64,000 nucleotides of DNA from CAIZGX01 sp046048875 (GCA_046048875.1 JBJOFG010000003.1:62001-126000), one strand, 5' to 3'; counted from the first letter of the stretch, positions 26,193 through 35,686 are shown. Made by a program: numbers and translations. Notes: generated by a model from the sequence alone, not told the origin.

Positions 26193-29100
26193 ATGAGAGC
26201 AAAGTTTATTTTTTTCATTCTTGTCAATTTCGTTTGCGTTACTTCGAACGCGCAGGAATTTTCTGTTGCTCGACAATGGGATGAGGTTGTTTTACAAGCC
26301 ATTCGAAACGATAATGCGCGACCGACCATTCACGCTAGAAATCTTTTTCATATTCATGCGGCCATGTATGACGCATGGGCATTGTTCGATGATAATGCGA
26401 AAACCTATTTGATTGGTCAAGAATTAAACGGATTCACCTCAAATTTCAATGGGATAGTTGCGCCCAGCGACATTCAGGTAGCTCAAGAAAAAGCAATATC
26501 CTATGCGGCGTACAGATTAATTGTGAATCGATATCAGTTTTCACCAAACTGGATAAATACACTAACGATGGCGAACTTCGTAATGGTTGGTCTAGGTTAC
26601 AACACTTCTATAACATCAACGGATTATAGCGATGGAGATCCTGCAAAACTGGGTAATTATATCGCAGCTCAATACATTGCATACGGAAATCAAGACGGTT
26701 CGAATCAATTGTTTAACTACACGAATCAATATTATGTTCCTGTTAACTCTCCTTTGCAGCCCGTGTTTCCGGGAAATCCGAATATATCTAATATCAACCG
26801 TTGGCAGCCACTCAACTTAGCGAATTTCGTAGATCAAAACGGTTTTCCAGGATTGCCTACCCCGGCTGCTCTTTCTCCTGAGTGGGGAAACGTAAAACCT
26901 TTTTCATTGACGGAGTCGGATAAAACTGTTTATTTCCGTGACGGTAATTTTTGGAATGTATACAAAGATCCAGGACCACCACCGGTATTTTTGCCGGGTG
27001 ATACCGCTTCTCTAGATCATCCATTTGTTTGGGGAAATGTTATGGTCGTAACATGGTCATCGCATTTATCTCCAGACGACACCACCATTATGGATATCTC
27101 TCCAGCTGGTGTCTGTAATGTGTTGGCATATCCTGAGACGGTTAACGATTATCCGCAATTTTATGATTTACTCGGGGGAGGTGATAACGGTCTAGGTCGT
27201 CCGACCAATCCAGTCACTGGAGAACCCTATACACCTCAAATGGTTAAGCGTGGAGATTTCACTCGGGTGCTTGCTGAGTTTTGGGCTGATGGACCTTCGA
27301 GTGAGACGCCGCCTGGACATTGGTTCAAAATTTTAAATTATGTGAGCGATCATCCGTTGTTTGTTAAGAAGTGGAATGGACAAGGCGATGTGCTTAGTGA
27401 TTTGGAATGGGATGTTCGATCATATTTCGCATTGGGAGGAGCTATGCACGATGCGGCAATCTGCGCTTGGGGAATCAAAGGATATTACGATGGAAGCCGA
27501 CCTGTTTCGGTTATTCGAAAAATGGCGGACAACGGACAGTCTTCCGACCCTTCTCTTCCGAATTATCACCCACAAGGGTTGCCCTTAATTCCAGGTTATA
27601 TCGAATTGGTGCAGCCTGGTGATTTAATGAATGGTTTCATGTCTGGGGATATTGGACAAGTGAAAATTCGCACATGGAAAGGTCCCAACTACATTCCTAA
27701 TCCTGTGAATACATACGCAGGAGTTGATTGGATTTTAGCAAAGAATTGGTGGCCGTATCAGCGTCCTAGTTTCGTTTCGCCTCCTTTCGCGGGTTACGTG
27801 AGCGGTCACTCGACTTATTCTCGAACTGCGGCTGAGCTTATGACCTTAGTAACCGGAAGTCAGTTCTTTCCTGGAGGAATGGGTGAATTTCATGCAGATT
27901 TGAATCAATACCTCGTTTTTGAAGAAGGTCCCTCGACGGATATAAACCTCCAATGGGCTTCATACATGGATGCTGCAGACCAATGCTCTCTTTCACGCAT
28001 ATGGGGAGGTATTCACGCGCCTTTCGATGATATTCCGGGAAGAAAAATTGGAATGGAAGTAGGGCCTCAAGCTTTTGAATATGCAGATGCGATTCAAACG
28101 GCGCTTACGCCACATGTTGTGAATGTGACGTTCTCAGATCCAATTATTTCATCCAGTGATATTGGTAGCAATGTAAGTGCATTCTTCCATTTCAATCGTC
28201 CGATGTCTACATCAACACTGCCAACTGTTTCCTTTGTTTCAATTGATTTAGCGGCCCTTGGAATTTTGTCTCAAACAAATTCTTTTTGGGTAAACGATTC
28301 CGTTTTTGTAGTTGACTACTTGGTAAATCAAGCCAATCAGCAATACAGCGGTGTAAATTTTAGGGTAATCGGAGGTAAAGCAACTGATGGTTGTATCGCT
28401 CGTGCTTTCATAGGAGGAAGTTGGAAAGTAGATATGCTTCGCCCAGAGGTAACCGCTGCTGTCTCTTCAATTCAATGGGTCACCGATGAAACTGCCGCAA
28501 TCGGTAGTTTTGAAGTGAATTTGTATTTCAACAAAACCATGAATACGAATTTCCCAGCCCTACTTAGTTTTACAGATCAGGTTCCTTCAGGAATATCACA
28601 AAACAACATGGATGGCTATTGGAGCAATGCAAGCACTTATCACGCCGTATTCAACGTGGCTGACAATAACGAAGAATGGGTAAACATTGCCCTTCATTCG
28701 TTAACGGCCTCGGATTTAGCAGGGAATTTACAAATCGAAGACACCCTTTTAGATGTGTTCAGCATCGATACAAGAAACCCATTGGCGAGCGTTTCATCTT
28801 CGAACAACATTATCAACGATGCATTGGCTGGTCAGCCTTTCCAACTGAATTTTGTTTTTGACGAAGAAGTGAATACTTCTGAAATGCCTGCCGTTTCCTT
28901 TGTTGAGGGAGATCCAACATTGAGTTCTCTGGGGCTTGTTTCTTCCATGTGGAATTCTGCAACGAATTATGTTGTTGATTATCTCGTGAACGACAGTGGA
29001 GAGCTTTTCCCAGCACTAACACCGGAAATCACTGCACATGATATTCATGGTAACGAGGCGGTTGTGGTAGAGTCAAGCGTATTCATGATCGATACAGAAA

Positions 29101-29678
29101 ATCCAACGGTCGTTCAAATCGTTCCGTCTACGAGTTTGTATGAAGGTCTAACGTCAGATTTTTATATTGATGTTGTATACAGTGAAGCGATGTCTGGGGT
29201 GACCGCACCAACATTGACATTCGCAGATCCTTTTGTACTGGACTACTTCACACAAACAGGAGCTACTTGGATTGACGCAACAACCTATAGATTCACTTAT
29301 ACCTTAACGTTGTTAGACGCTCCATTCACCAGCATGAATTTATCAGTGACACTTGCTAACGGTTTCGATGTGTACGATAATCCGTTCGAAACTTCTGACT
29401 TCACTGATGTCTTGAGCATCGATATTGTAGGAAGTGTTAGCGAGTCTGCATTGAATGCAATACATGTTTTCCCGAATCCATCTTCAGACATAGTTATCGT
29501 TGAAGGAATTCATTCCATGTTGAATGTAACCGTTCGTGACGAAGTGGGAAGAATTATTCATGCAGGCAAATCAGCTAGCCGCATTGAACTCAATGTTTCA
29601 AACTGGGCAAGCGGAATTTACTTGATGGAATTCAACGATGGTAAAGGGTTGAAGCAAGTGCGCTTCATTAAGAAGTAA
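26193..29678 (+). CDS. Vanadium haloperoxidase/PAP2-like secreted protein with Ig-like repeats and T9SS type A domain
   Basis: A 1161-residue secreted protein. The signal peptide is MRAKFIFFILVNFVCVTSNA. The large N-terminal region (to about 630) carries the full vanadium-haloperoxidase/acid-phosphatase signature: Lys517 with Arg524-Pro525 (KNWWPYQRP), Gly538-His539 (VSGHSTYSR), Ser601-Arg602, His608 and Asp612 (SRIWGGIHAPFDD). These residues bind vanadate or phosphate, so the protein could be a haloperoxidase or a phosphatase. Four Ig-like repeats follow, each starting near a D-x-NP motif. The last 75 residues (IHVFPNPSSDIVIVEG to VRFIKK) are a T9SS type A domain. The enzyme-plus-Ig-plus-sorting layout implies surface or extracellular action. 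Confidence 0.87.
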   Translation: MRAKFIFFILVNFVCVTSNAQEFSVARQWDEVVLQAIRNDNARPTIHARNLFHIHAAMYDAWALFDDNAKTYLIGQELNGFTSNFNGIVAPSDIQVAQEKAISYAAYRLIVNRYQFSPNWINTLTMANFVMVGLGYNTSITSTDYSDGDPAKLGNYIAAQYIAYGNQDGSNQLFNYTNQYYVPVNSPLQPVFPGNPNISNINRWQPLNLANFVDQNGFPGLPTPAALSPEWGNVKPFSLTESDKTVYFRDGNFWNVYKDPGPPPVFLPGDTASLDHPFVWGNVMVVTWSSHLSPDDTTIMDISPAGVCNVLAYPETVNDYPQFYDLLGGGDNGLGRPTNPVTGEPYTPQMVKRGDFTRVLAEFWADGPSSETPPGHWFKILNYVSDHPLFVKKWNGQGDVLSDLEWDVRSYFALGGAMHDAAICAWGIKGYYDGSRPVSVIRKMADNGQSSDPSLPNYHPQGLPLIPGYIELVQPGDLMNGFMSGDIGQVKIRTWKGPNYIPNPVNTYAGVDWILAKNWWPYQRPSFVSPPFAGYVSGHSTYSRTAAELMTLVTGSQFFPGGMGEFHADLNQYLVFEEGPSTDINLQWASYMDAADQCSLSRIWGGIHAPFDDIPGRKIGMEVGPQAFEYADAIQTALTPHVVNVTFSDPIISSSDIGSNVSAFFHFNRPMSTSTLPTVSFVSIDLAALGILSQTNSFWVNDSVFVVDYLVNQANQQYSGVNFRVIGGKATDGCIARAFIGGSWKVDMLRPEVTAAVSSIQWVTDETAAIGSFEVNLYFNKTMNTNFPALLSFTDQVPSGISQNNMDGYWSNASTYHAVFNVADNNEEWVNIALHSLTASDLAGNLQIEDTLLDVFSIDTRNPLASVSSSNNIINDALAGQPFQLNFVFDEEVNTSEMPAVSFVEGDPTLSSLGLVSSMWNSATNYVVDYLVNDSGELFPALTPEITAHDIHGNEAVVVESSVFMIDTENPTVVQIVPSTSLYEGLTSDFYIDVVYSEAMSGVTAPTLTFADPFVLDYFTQTGATWIDATTYRFTYTLTLLDAPFTSMNLSVTLANGFDVYDNPFETSDFTDVLSIDIVGSVSESALNAIHVFPNPSSDIVIVEGIHSMLNVTVRDEVGRIIHAGKSASRIELNVSNWASGIYLMEFNDGKGLKQVRFIKK

Positions 29679-29692
29679 TCCGACCTTTGCTC

Positions 29693-29718
29693 GATGACAC
29701 AACGTGCGTTGTGTCATC
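29693..29718. terminator. Strong hairpin between convergent genes, possible bidirectional terminator
   Basis: GATGACACAAC and GTTGTGTCATC form a perfect 11-bp stem around the loop GTGC, between the ends of two convergent genes and reaching into the phoH stop codon. No clear T-run follows on either strand, so termination is inferred from position and stem strength. Confidence 0.45.
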
Positions 29719-30718
29719 ATCGCTTTGCCATGTCATCACGACTCTGTCGTGAATTGATGGCATCAGCTTCCATCTTTTCAAATGCGGAAATCACGCGCTT
29801 GACAAGCGGATGACGAATCACATCACTACCTGTTAACTCAATGACACCAATGCCTTCAACATCGCGAAGCAATTCTACGCTGCGCATAAGTCCGCTCGGT
29901 TGATTGCGCGGAAGGTCAATTTGTGTTGAGTCACCTGTGATGACAAACTTCGCTTGTTGTCCCATGCGCGTAAGGAACATCTTCATCTGCGTAACCGTCG
30001 CATTCTGTGCCTCATCCAAAATAACAAAGGCTTTGTCCAACGTGCGTCCGCGCATGAACGCGAGTGGAGCAATTTCAATCACCCCTTTTTCCATATACTC
30101 CGCCAACTTATCATAGGGTATCATATCCATCAGCGCGTCGTACAACGGTTGCAAATACGGGTCAAGTTTTTCTTTCAGATCACCCGGAAGAAAACCAAGA
30201 TTCTCTCCAGCCTCAACGGCTGGTCTTGTCAACACAATGCGTCTAACTTCCTTATCCTTCAAGGCTTTTACTGCGAGCGCAACGGCAGTGTAAGTCTTTC
30301 CACTTCCAGCAGGACCAATGGCGAAAAGCATGTCGTTCTTCGACATAAGATCGACCATCTTTTTCTGATTGGGTGTGCGAGCCGTAATTTTATTTCCACC
30401 TGGACCAAAAACTAAAACATCGCCATGCGGTGTCTGAATATCCGGTGCGCTCACTTCGCCAATGGCAATGCGCTCCAATTGCTGAAGGGACAGGCTGTGG
30501 TATTTTTCAATGTGCCAAAAAATGAGCGTCAAGAAATCATCTAAGCGCTGCAATTCATCGTCGCTTCCAAAAGCCTTAAGCATATTGCCACGAGACATGA
30601 TTTTCAACTTGGGGAATTTCGATTGAACGAACTTGAATTTTACATTGTTCGGACCGAAGAATTCAATAGGATCTATTGAAGGAAGGAATAGCTCTTTTTC
30701 TGCCAATTTTTTGCACAA
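29717..30718 (-). CDS. phoH: PhoH family ATPase
   Basis: A 333-residue cytosolic P-loop ATPase of the PhoH family (RNA helicase-like, linked to RNA processing). Walker A is GPAGSGKT (135-142), Walker B VILDEAQ (232-238); ITGDSTQIDLPRNQPSG and GFLPGDLKEKLDPY are also diagnostic. The start is TTG at 30718: a stop (TAA) lies directly upstream in frame, and the N-terminal ELFLPSIDPIEFFGPNN fits the family. A Bacteroidota promoter lies at 30729-30757. The C-terminal codons are part of a hairpin-rich DNA stretch (CACGAC/GTCGTG). Confidence 0.92.
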   Translation of the reverse strand: MCKKLAEKELFLPSIDPIEFFGPNNVKFKFVQSKFPKLKIMSRGNMLKAFGSDDELQRLDDFLTLIFWHIEKYHSLSLQQLERIAIGEVSAPDIQTPHGDVLVFGPGGNKITARTPNQKKMVDLMSKNDMLFAIGPAGSGKTYTAVALAVKALKDKEVRRIVLTRPAVEAGENLGFLPGDLKEKLDPYLQPLYDALMDMIPYDKLAEYMEKGVIEIAPLAFMRGRTLDKAFVILDEAQNATVTQMKMFLTRMGQQAKFVITGDSTQIDLPRNQPSGLMRSVELLRDVEGIGVIELTGSDVIRHPLVKRVISAFEKMEADAINSRQSRDDMAKR

Positions 30719-30728
30719 TTAATTGTGT

Positions 30729-30757
30729 CGAAAATAATGGAAATAACTGTTGCACAA
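30729..30757 (-). promoter_or_regulatory. Bacteroidota-type promoter for phoH
   Basis: On the minus strand a TTG (-33) is followed after 18 nt by TATTTTCG, close to the TAnnTTTG -7 consensus. It lies directly upstream of the TTG start. The palindrome CACAATTAATTGTG at 30714-30727 overlaps the start codon and may hide or regulate it. Confidence 0.55.
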
Positions 30758-30797
30758 CTTTAATTTTCAATGAAATTTGCTTTCACTCCAATTTACC

Positions 30798-31616
30798 ATG
30801 TCAATCGTTGCGCTTATATCGGATCTCGGAACCAAAGATCATTACGTCTCTTTAGTTAAAGCGTCATTGTTGAATCACAATCCAACCATTATTCCCGTGG
30901 ATATTTCCCATGAAATTGGTCCTGGAGAAATTGGAGATGCGGCCTTTCTTTTTCGCAGCGTTTGGAACAACTTTCCTTTTGGTTCTGTTTTTATAAATGG
31001 AGTAAGCAGCTACAAGCAAGCAGGAAGAGAGCATATAATTATTGAATACCAGGATCGATATTTAATCACAGCAGACAACGGCGTTTTTTCGCTCATGTTT
31101 CCTGAGGCACAGAGCGATGAATACAAGATTTACTTGTTGAACATTGAAGGTGCGGAGGACATTCGTTTTCCAATGTCGGGAGTCTTCGCAATGGCCGCTG
31201 CGCAAATCACGCAAGGAAATCTTCCAGATCAATGGTGCGAAAGATTGTCTAGTTTGAAGAAGATTAAAGGACTTGAACCCTATATGAATGGTCAGGATTT
31301 AGTTACGCAAGTCATTTATGTAGATCACTTCGGAAACTTGTATTTCAATCTGACAAAGAAATTATTTGAGGAAGTTGGAAAGGGAAGAAGTTTCGCAATC
31401 CCAGTTAGAGCACAGACCACTATTAATAAATTTCACGAAAGATTTGCAGATGTTGAAATTGGAAGTGAAGTTGCTTTTTGGGGACAGAACGATTACTTGG
31501 TCATTTCAATGAATCGAGACGGTGGAGGAGAACGTGCAGGAACATTCAGCAGACTCATGAATTTAGCTTTAGGCGACTCACTAACAATTTCATTCCATGG
31601 TGACGCGAATCGTTAA
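30798..31616 (+). CDS. SAM hydrolase/halogenase-fold protein (DUF62)
   Basis: A 272-residue enzyme; ATG at 30798 is chosen over the upstream TTG because it gives the conserved start MSIVALISDLGTKDHYVSLV. The family includes S-adenosylmethionine hydroxide adenosyltransferases, which split SAM to adenosine and methionine, and the SAM halogenases. Visible signatures are IIPVDISHEIGPGEIGDAAF, RYLITADNGVFSLMF and QVIYVDHFGNLYFNLT. Most housekeeping Bacteroidota copies are the hydrolase type, so I favour that. It overlaps the monooxygenase-like gene by 20 nt. Confidence 0.88.
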   Translation: MSIVALISDLGTKDHYVSLVKASLLNHNPTIIPVDISHEIGPGEIGDAAFLFRSVWNNFPFGSVFINGVSSYKQAGREHIIIEYQDRYLITADNGVFSLMFPEAQSDEYKIYLLNIEGAEDIRFPMSGVFAMAAAQITQGNLPDQWCERLSSLKKIKGLEPYMNGQDLVTQVIYVDHFGNLYFNLTKKLFEEVGKGRSFAIPVRAQTTINKFHERFADVEIGSEVAFWGQNDYLVISMNRDGGGERAGTFSRLMNLALGDSLTISFHGDANR

Positions 31617-31896
31617 GATGTCTTTTCCAAAAGAGAACACGGCTTTGTTTCTTGAAATTTTCAATGAACATCGAAACCAAATACGAGCCGCTGAAGGATG
31701 CACCTATCTGGAGTTGTGGCAAACCGAAGAAGAAGAAGCAACGCTCTTTTTCACACACAGTAAGTGGGAGAGTGAAGCGCATCTGAACAACTACAGGCAC
31801 AGCGATATCTTTAAAATTGTTTGGCCGAAAACAAAGGCATTATTCAATGCGTCGCCACAGGCGTGGACTGTTAACAGTTTGATAACCCTTTCATAA
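31597..31896 (+). CDS. ABM-domain (antibiotic biosynthesis monooxygenase-like) protein
   Basis: A 99-residue single-domain protein with the ferredoxin-like ABM pattern: RIVKMSFPKENTALFLEIFN, EGCTYLELWQTEEEEATLFF and HSKWESEAHLNNYRHSDIF. Such dimers act as small monooxygenases or have unknown roles. It overlaps the SAM hydrolase gene by 20 nt and abuts moeA with no gap (stop 31894-31896, ATG 31897), so all three are one operon. Confidence 0.82.
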   Translation: MVTRIVKMSFPKENTALFLEIFNEHRNQIRAAEGCTYLELWQTEEEEATLFFTHSKWESEAHLNNYRHSDIFKIVWPKTKALFNASPQAWTVNSLITLS

Positions 31897-33075
31897 ATGA
31901 ATAAACTAATCTCACCAGAAGAAGCATTTGAGATGGTGAAAAATCATTTTGTTATTCTTCAGGAAGAAAGTGTTTCGCTTCATTCTTCTGTGGGAAGAGT
32001 GTTGGCAGAATCGGTTGTTACTGATCGCGACCAGCCGCCTTTCCATCGCGTAATGATGGATGGTTATGCTTTCAGTTTTTCCGCTTGGGAAAAGGGAATC
32101 CGAGAATTTAATGTTGAGGGAATTCAAGCAGCGGGTGATCCACCCGTCTCCTTGTTAAATGAAAATGGATGTATTGAAATCATGACGGGCGCAGCCTTAC
32201 CGAATGATTGTTCGGTTGTAGTTCAATATGAAAAATCCATTCGAAAAGAAAATTCAGTTCACTTTGAAGTCGAAGATCTAAAGTTGTTCCAAAACATTCA
32301 CAACAAAGGATTCGATAAGAAGGAGGGTGAAGTTGTGTTGAAGGAAGGGACTGTCATTGGCCCGTTGGAAGTCGCGTGTCTAGCTTCTGTCGGAAAAACC
32401 AAAGTGAGGGTGAAGAAAAGATTAAATGTGGCCATCGTTTCAACGGGTAATGAATTGGTTGAAGTTCACGAAAAGCCCTCAGATTTTGAAATTCGTTCAA
32501 GCAATTTAGAAATGCTTCAAGCCTTACTGAAGACCTATTGTGAAGACGTAAGTCTTTTCCGCTTATCAGATGATGAGCAAGAAACGAATCACTTTATTCA
32601 ACAAGAATTGGAAGCCTTTGATTTGGTTTGTTTTTCAGGAGGAGTTTCAAAAGGGAAATATGATTTTGTAGCGACAGCTCTAGAAGGTAATGGAGTTAAG
32701 AAGCATTTTCACGGAGTGAAACAACGTCCAGGAAAGCCTTTCTTTTTCGGAAGCAAAGCGAAGACCGTTGTGTTTGCCTTTCCAGGAAATCCCGTTTCAG
32801 TATTGCACTGCGCAACCCGTTATCTTATTCCTCAATTGAATATTAATTCTGTAGAACGAGCTGCTTTGCAAAATCAATTCGTCAATAAAACAGCACTCAC
32901 CGTTTATTTGCCCGCTATCATTTCAACAGATCAGATCGGAACACGTTGCGCTGAACTGATTATACAAAACGGATCGGGTGATTTTATGGGAGCAGTTGGT
33001 GCGAATGGCTTCGCCGAGATTTTTCCTGAACAAGTGGTGAAGGAAAACGATGTCATTTCATTCTATTCATTCTAA
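31897..33075 (+). CDS. moeA: Molybdopterin molybdotransferase MoeA
   Basis: A 392-residue enzyme that inserts molybdate into adenylated molybdopterin. Motifs: RDQPPFHRVMMDGYAF, EIMTGAALPNDCSVVVQYE, VAIVSTGNELVE, CFSGGVSKGKYDFV and FAFPGNPVSVL. Length is typical. It is convergent with moaA, sharing stop bases (CTAA), so two molybdenum-cofactor genes sit tail to tail but in different operons. Confidence 0.94.
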   Translation: MNKLISPEEAFEMVKNHFVILQEESVSLHSSVGRVLAESVVTDRDQPPFHRVMMDGYAFSFSAWEKGIREFNVEGIQAAGDPPVSLLNENGCIEIMTGAALPNDCSVVVQYEKSIRKENSVHFEVEDLKLFQNIHNKGFDKKEGEVVLKEGTVIGPLEVACLASVGKTKVRVKKRLNVAIVSTGNELVEVHEKPSDFEIRSSNLEMLQALLKTYCEDVSLFRLSDDEQETNHFIQQELEAFDLVCFSGGVSKGKYDFVATALEGNGVKKHFHGVKQRPGKPFFFGSKAKTVVFAFPGNPVSVLHCATRYLIPQLNINSVERAALQNQFVNKTALTVYLPAIISTDQIGTRCAELIIQNGSGDFMGAVGANGFAEIFPEQVVKENDVISFYSF

Positions 33076-34052
33076 CCTCCAACAGAGGCCATACTTTGAA
33101 AGTTTTTCGTAACCTGCATTTCTTCTGCTGCAAATCCATCTTTCGGTTTGGTTAAACACGCAGCTTCTAACGCATGTTGAATTTCTTCATTCGTTTTTCC
33201 TTCGCGAAGTAATGTGCGAAGCAGGAGTGAGGGCGGAGCATACAAACAAGACTTTACAAATCCTTCCGGTGTAATGCGAATGCGGTTGCACGTGCCGCAG
33301 AATGTTCTGCTGTATGCGGCGATAATTCCCACTTGTCCTGCATGTCCGTCAATGGTGTAATTCTGAGCTGTAGCGCCCGATTCAAAAGGCAATGCGGTTA
33401 ATGAAGGGAAGTGATTGGAAAGTTCTTGTTCTAGTTTTTTCCAATTCCACTTCACAGCGTGGTGATATTCTTTTCCATTGAAAGGCATTTCTTCAATGAA
33501 TCGAACTTTAATATTGTGGTCCTTGGTGAGCTTCGCCAATTCAAAAACATCTTCTTCGTTGTGGTGTTCAAGAATAACCGCGTTAATGCTGGTTTTGATA
33601 TTTTTCGAAATGAGATGCTTCAAGGTCTCTTGAACACGATGAGCCTCGTTGCGTTTGGTCATCGCGAAAAATCGCTCTTCATCCAACGAGTCTATACTGA
33701 GGTTTACGGCATCCCAAGGGAATTGAAAAAAACGTTCAGACGTTTTTTCATTAAACGTTCCGTTTGTGGTAATTCCAACCGAATGAAAAGCCTTCAGATT
33801 GAATGCATGTTCTGCGATTTCGAAAAAATCTCCACGCGATGTTGGCTCACCGCCAGTAAATCGAATCTTTGTGATGCCGCTTGCGGCAAGGACTTCCAAC
33901 ATTTGTTTCCATTCGGAAGTGGAAAGCAATTGCGTATTCTTCAACCACTTCAATCCGTCTTCAGGCATGCAATACGTGCAACGCAAATTACACTTGTCGG
34001 TAACAGCTAGGCGCGCGTAAGTAAGTGTTCTTCCGAAGGAATCGTTCAACAT
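33072..34052 (-). CDS. moaA: GTP 3',8-cyclase MoaA
   Basis: A 326-residue radical SAM enzyme for the first step of molybdenum cofactor synthesis. The SAM cluster is CNLRCTYC (Cys21, 25, 28). The second, substrate-binding 4Fe-4S cluster is FCGTCNRIRI plus Cys269 (Cys252, 255, 269). RFTGGEPTSRGDF is the SAM-binding strand. It ends in Gly-Gly, the conserved catalytic tail that enters the active site. Two small genes lie upstream in the same direction. Confidence 0.95.
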   Translation of the reverse strand: MLNDSFGRTLTYARLAVTDKCNLRCTYCMPEDGLKWLKNTQLLSTSEWKQMLEVLAASGITKIRFTGGEPTSRGDFFEIAEHAFNLKAFHSVGITTNGTFNEKTSERFFQFPWDAVNLSIDSLDEERFFAMTKRNEAHRVQETLKHLISKNIKTSINAVILEHHNEEDVFELAKLTKDHNIKVRFIEEMPFNGKEYHHAVKWNWKKLEQELSNHFPSLTALPFESGATAQNYTIDGHAGQVGIIAAYSRTFCGTCNRIRITPEGFVKSCLYAPPSLLLRTLLREGKTNEEIQHALEAACLTKPKDGFAAEEMQVTKNFQSMASVGG

Positions 34053-34063
34053 GAAAAAAGATA

Positions 34064-34393
34064 TTAGGCTTGAAATCCGTTTCGAAAGTAAGCCAAATCT
34101 TTTTCAACCGAGATCAACAGTATTTTTCCATCGATGGTAAACTCCTTGTGCCACGATTCTTTGTTGGAAGAAAGAAAGGTTTGCATCTCGAAATCGGGAA
34201 TGTGCAATTCCACTTCGGGCGCGTTCCAAATCATTTCGCTGTTCTGATCTTTCGAGGGAAAGATGCGGAAAGTAAGTTCAACACCGTGAAAAATAATACA
34301 GCTCACTTCAACCGCTTTACTCTTTTTCAAAAGCTCAGACTCTTTTTCTGTAATGCGAAAACGAAGGGCGTTTTGCTTGATCCGAACCTTCAT
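34064..34393 (-). CDS. Small conserved protein next to moaA (possibly DUF7009)
   Basis: A 109-residue soluble protein beginning MKVRIKQNALRFRITEKESE, strand-rich, with VEVSCIIFHGVELTFRIF and EFTIDGKILLISVEKDLAYF. It resembles a short Bacteroidota family starting MKIRIK-x2-IR-x-RLT that I associate with DUF7009, but I am not certain. It sits between the 2-oxoglutarate oxygenase gene (4-nt overlap) and moaA (11-nt gap), so a link to molybdenum cofactor metabolism is possible by context only. Confidence 0.65.
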   Translation of the reverse strand: MKVRIKQNALRFRITEKESELLKKSKAVEVSCIIFHGVELTFRIFPSKDQNSEMIWNAPEVELHIPDFEMQTFLSSNKESWHKEFTIDGKILLISVEKDLAYFRNGFQA

Positions 34394-35343
34394 TTCAATC
34401 CAATTTCAGCCAAGCGTTGATTCAAGAATTCTTCTGCTGTAATGGGCGCGTATTGGGGTTGCTCACCTTCTTTCACACATGAAGGAAGACAATCCAATTT
34501 CATTTCATTTCTTGGATGAAGGAAAAACGGAATGCTAAAACGAGGAGTGTTCCACTTTTCTCTCGGTGGATTCACCACGCGATGTGTTGTACTCTTCAGT
34601 TGATTGTTTGTTAAGCGCTCGAGCATATCTCCTACGTTAACCACAATATGATCAGGTAAAGCGGTAACGGCTACCCATTCGTTTTGTTTGTTCAACACTT
34701 CCAATCCGTCTGCACTTGCCCCAATGAGCAACGTGATTAAGTTAATGTCTTCGTGCTGACCTGCGCGAACAGCATCTTTAGGCTCAGAAGTAATAGGAGG
34801 ATAGTGAATAGGACGAAGAATGCTATTGCCTTCGTGAATGTGTTGGTCGAACCAATTTTCTTCAAGTCCTAGATGCAGAGCAATGGCTCTTAGCATATAT
34901 CGACCAGTGTTTTCAAGGTCTTTGTAGGCTTGAAGTCCAATATTTAAAAACTCAGGAAGCTCTTCAACATAAATATTATCGGGATAGATCTCTTTGTTGG
35001 TATCTGTAACAATCTGACCAAAATGCCAGAACTCTTTCAAGTCACCGGCATTGGAATCTTTTGCATGTTCTTTACCAAAACTGGTATAACCGCGTTGTCC
35101 GGCCAATTCCTTTCGTTCGTATTTTAATTTCACTTCGGTAGGAAGTGCAAAGAACGCTTGCACAGCTTGGTAAAGTTGCGCAATAACATCATCAGAAATT
35201 AAAGGGTTTTTAACCGCAACAAAGCCAATTCCCTCATAGGCTTGCCCCAAGGCATTTACGAATTGTTGCTTTTCTTCGGCAGTGCCGTTTACAAAATGGG
35301 CGAGGTCTACTGACGGGATGCCCATTGGAAGTTCATTCGACAT
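34390..35343 (-). CDS. 2-oxoglutarate/Fe(II) oxygenase, isopenicillin N synthase-like
   Basis: A 317-residue oxygenase of the non-heme iron double-stranded beta-helix family. The N-terminal substrate domain (GIPSVDLAHF, YEGIGFVAVKNPLI) precedes the iron site: AGQHEDINLITLL gives His and Asp, and THRVVNPPREKWNTPRFSIP gives the second His and the Arg that binds 2-oxoglutarate. Substrate is unknown. It heads an apparent operon with the small protein and moaA. An ATG one residue before Gly (MGIPSVDL) is an alternative start. Confidence 0.88.
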   Translation of the reverse strand: MSNELPMGIPSVDLAHFVNGTAEEKQQFVNALGQAYEGIGFVAVKNPLISDDVIAQLYQAVQAFFALPTEVKLKYERKELAGQRGYTSFGKEHAKDSNAGDLKEFWHFGQIVTDTNKEIYPDNIYVEELPEFLNIGLQAYKDLENTGRYMLRAIALHLGLEENWFDQHIHEGNSILRPIHYPPITSEPKDAVRAGQHEDINLITLLIGASADGLEVLNKQNEWVAVTALPDHIVVNVGDMLERLTNNQLKSTTHRVVNPPREKWNTPRFSIPFFLHPRNEMKLDCLPSCVKEGEQPQYAPITAEEFLNQRLAEIGLK

Positions 35344-35399
35344 AACAAGGAGTTTCTACAAATCTAATTGCAGAAGTCTGCCTTGGTAATTACTTTTTA

Positions 35400-35573
35400 T
35401 TAGATTTCGAACGATAGACCGTTAATAGAAATTAAGCGCTGAACAGGAATGCGCTGGTTGCACTCGGTGTACATGATTTCTTCGTGCTTCTCTTTCTTAA
35501 GATCTACAATCTTTGTAATTAATTCTTGCATTTGTCCTTCGTGCAAGAACTGAATTTTTACTTTTTTGAACAT
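35400..35573 (-). CDS. Small conserved-looking protein, 57 residues
   Basis: A short frame on the minus strand with ATG at 35571-35573 and TAA at 35400-35402. It encodes 57 residues starting MFKKVKIQFLHEGQMQELIT and ending INGLSFEI. The composition is protein-like: an amphipathic helix (MQELITKIVDLKKEKHEEI) then a basic stretch with QRIPVQRLIS. It fills the otherwise empty gap between the oxygenase and lgt genes. No family recognised. The start is preceded by an A-rich sequence, as common in Bacteroidota. Confidence 0.6.
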   Translation of the reverse strand: MFKKVKIQFLHEGQMQELITKIVDLKKEKHEEIMYTECNQRIPVQRLISINGLSFEI

Positions 35574-35686
35574 CTTGTTTTTTTTACAAACTAACTCCTG
35601 TCAAATGAAGCCGACATGAAGGATATATTACCAAATCTTGAAGATAGTTGGATGAGGGCAATACGTTCCGTGATTATCTTCGCTTC

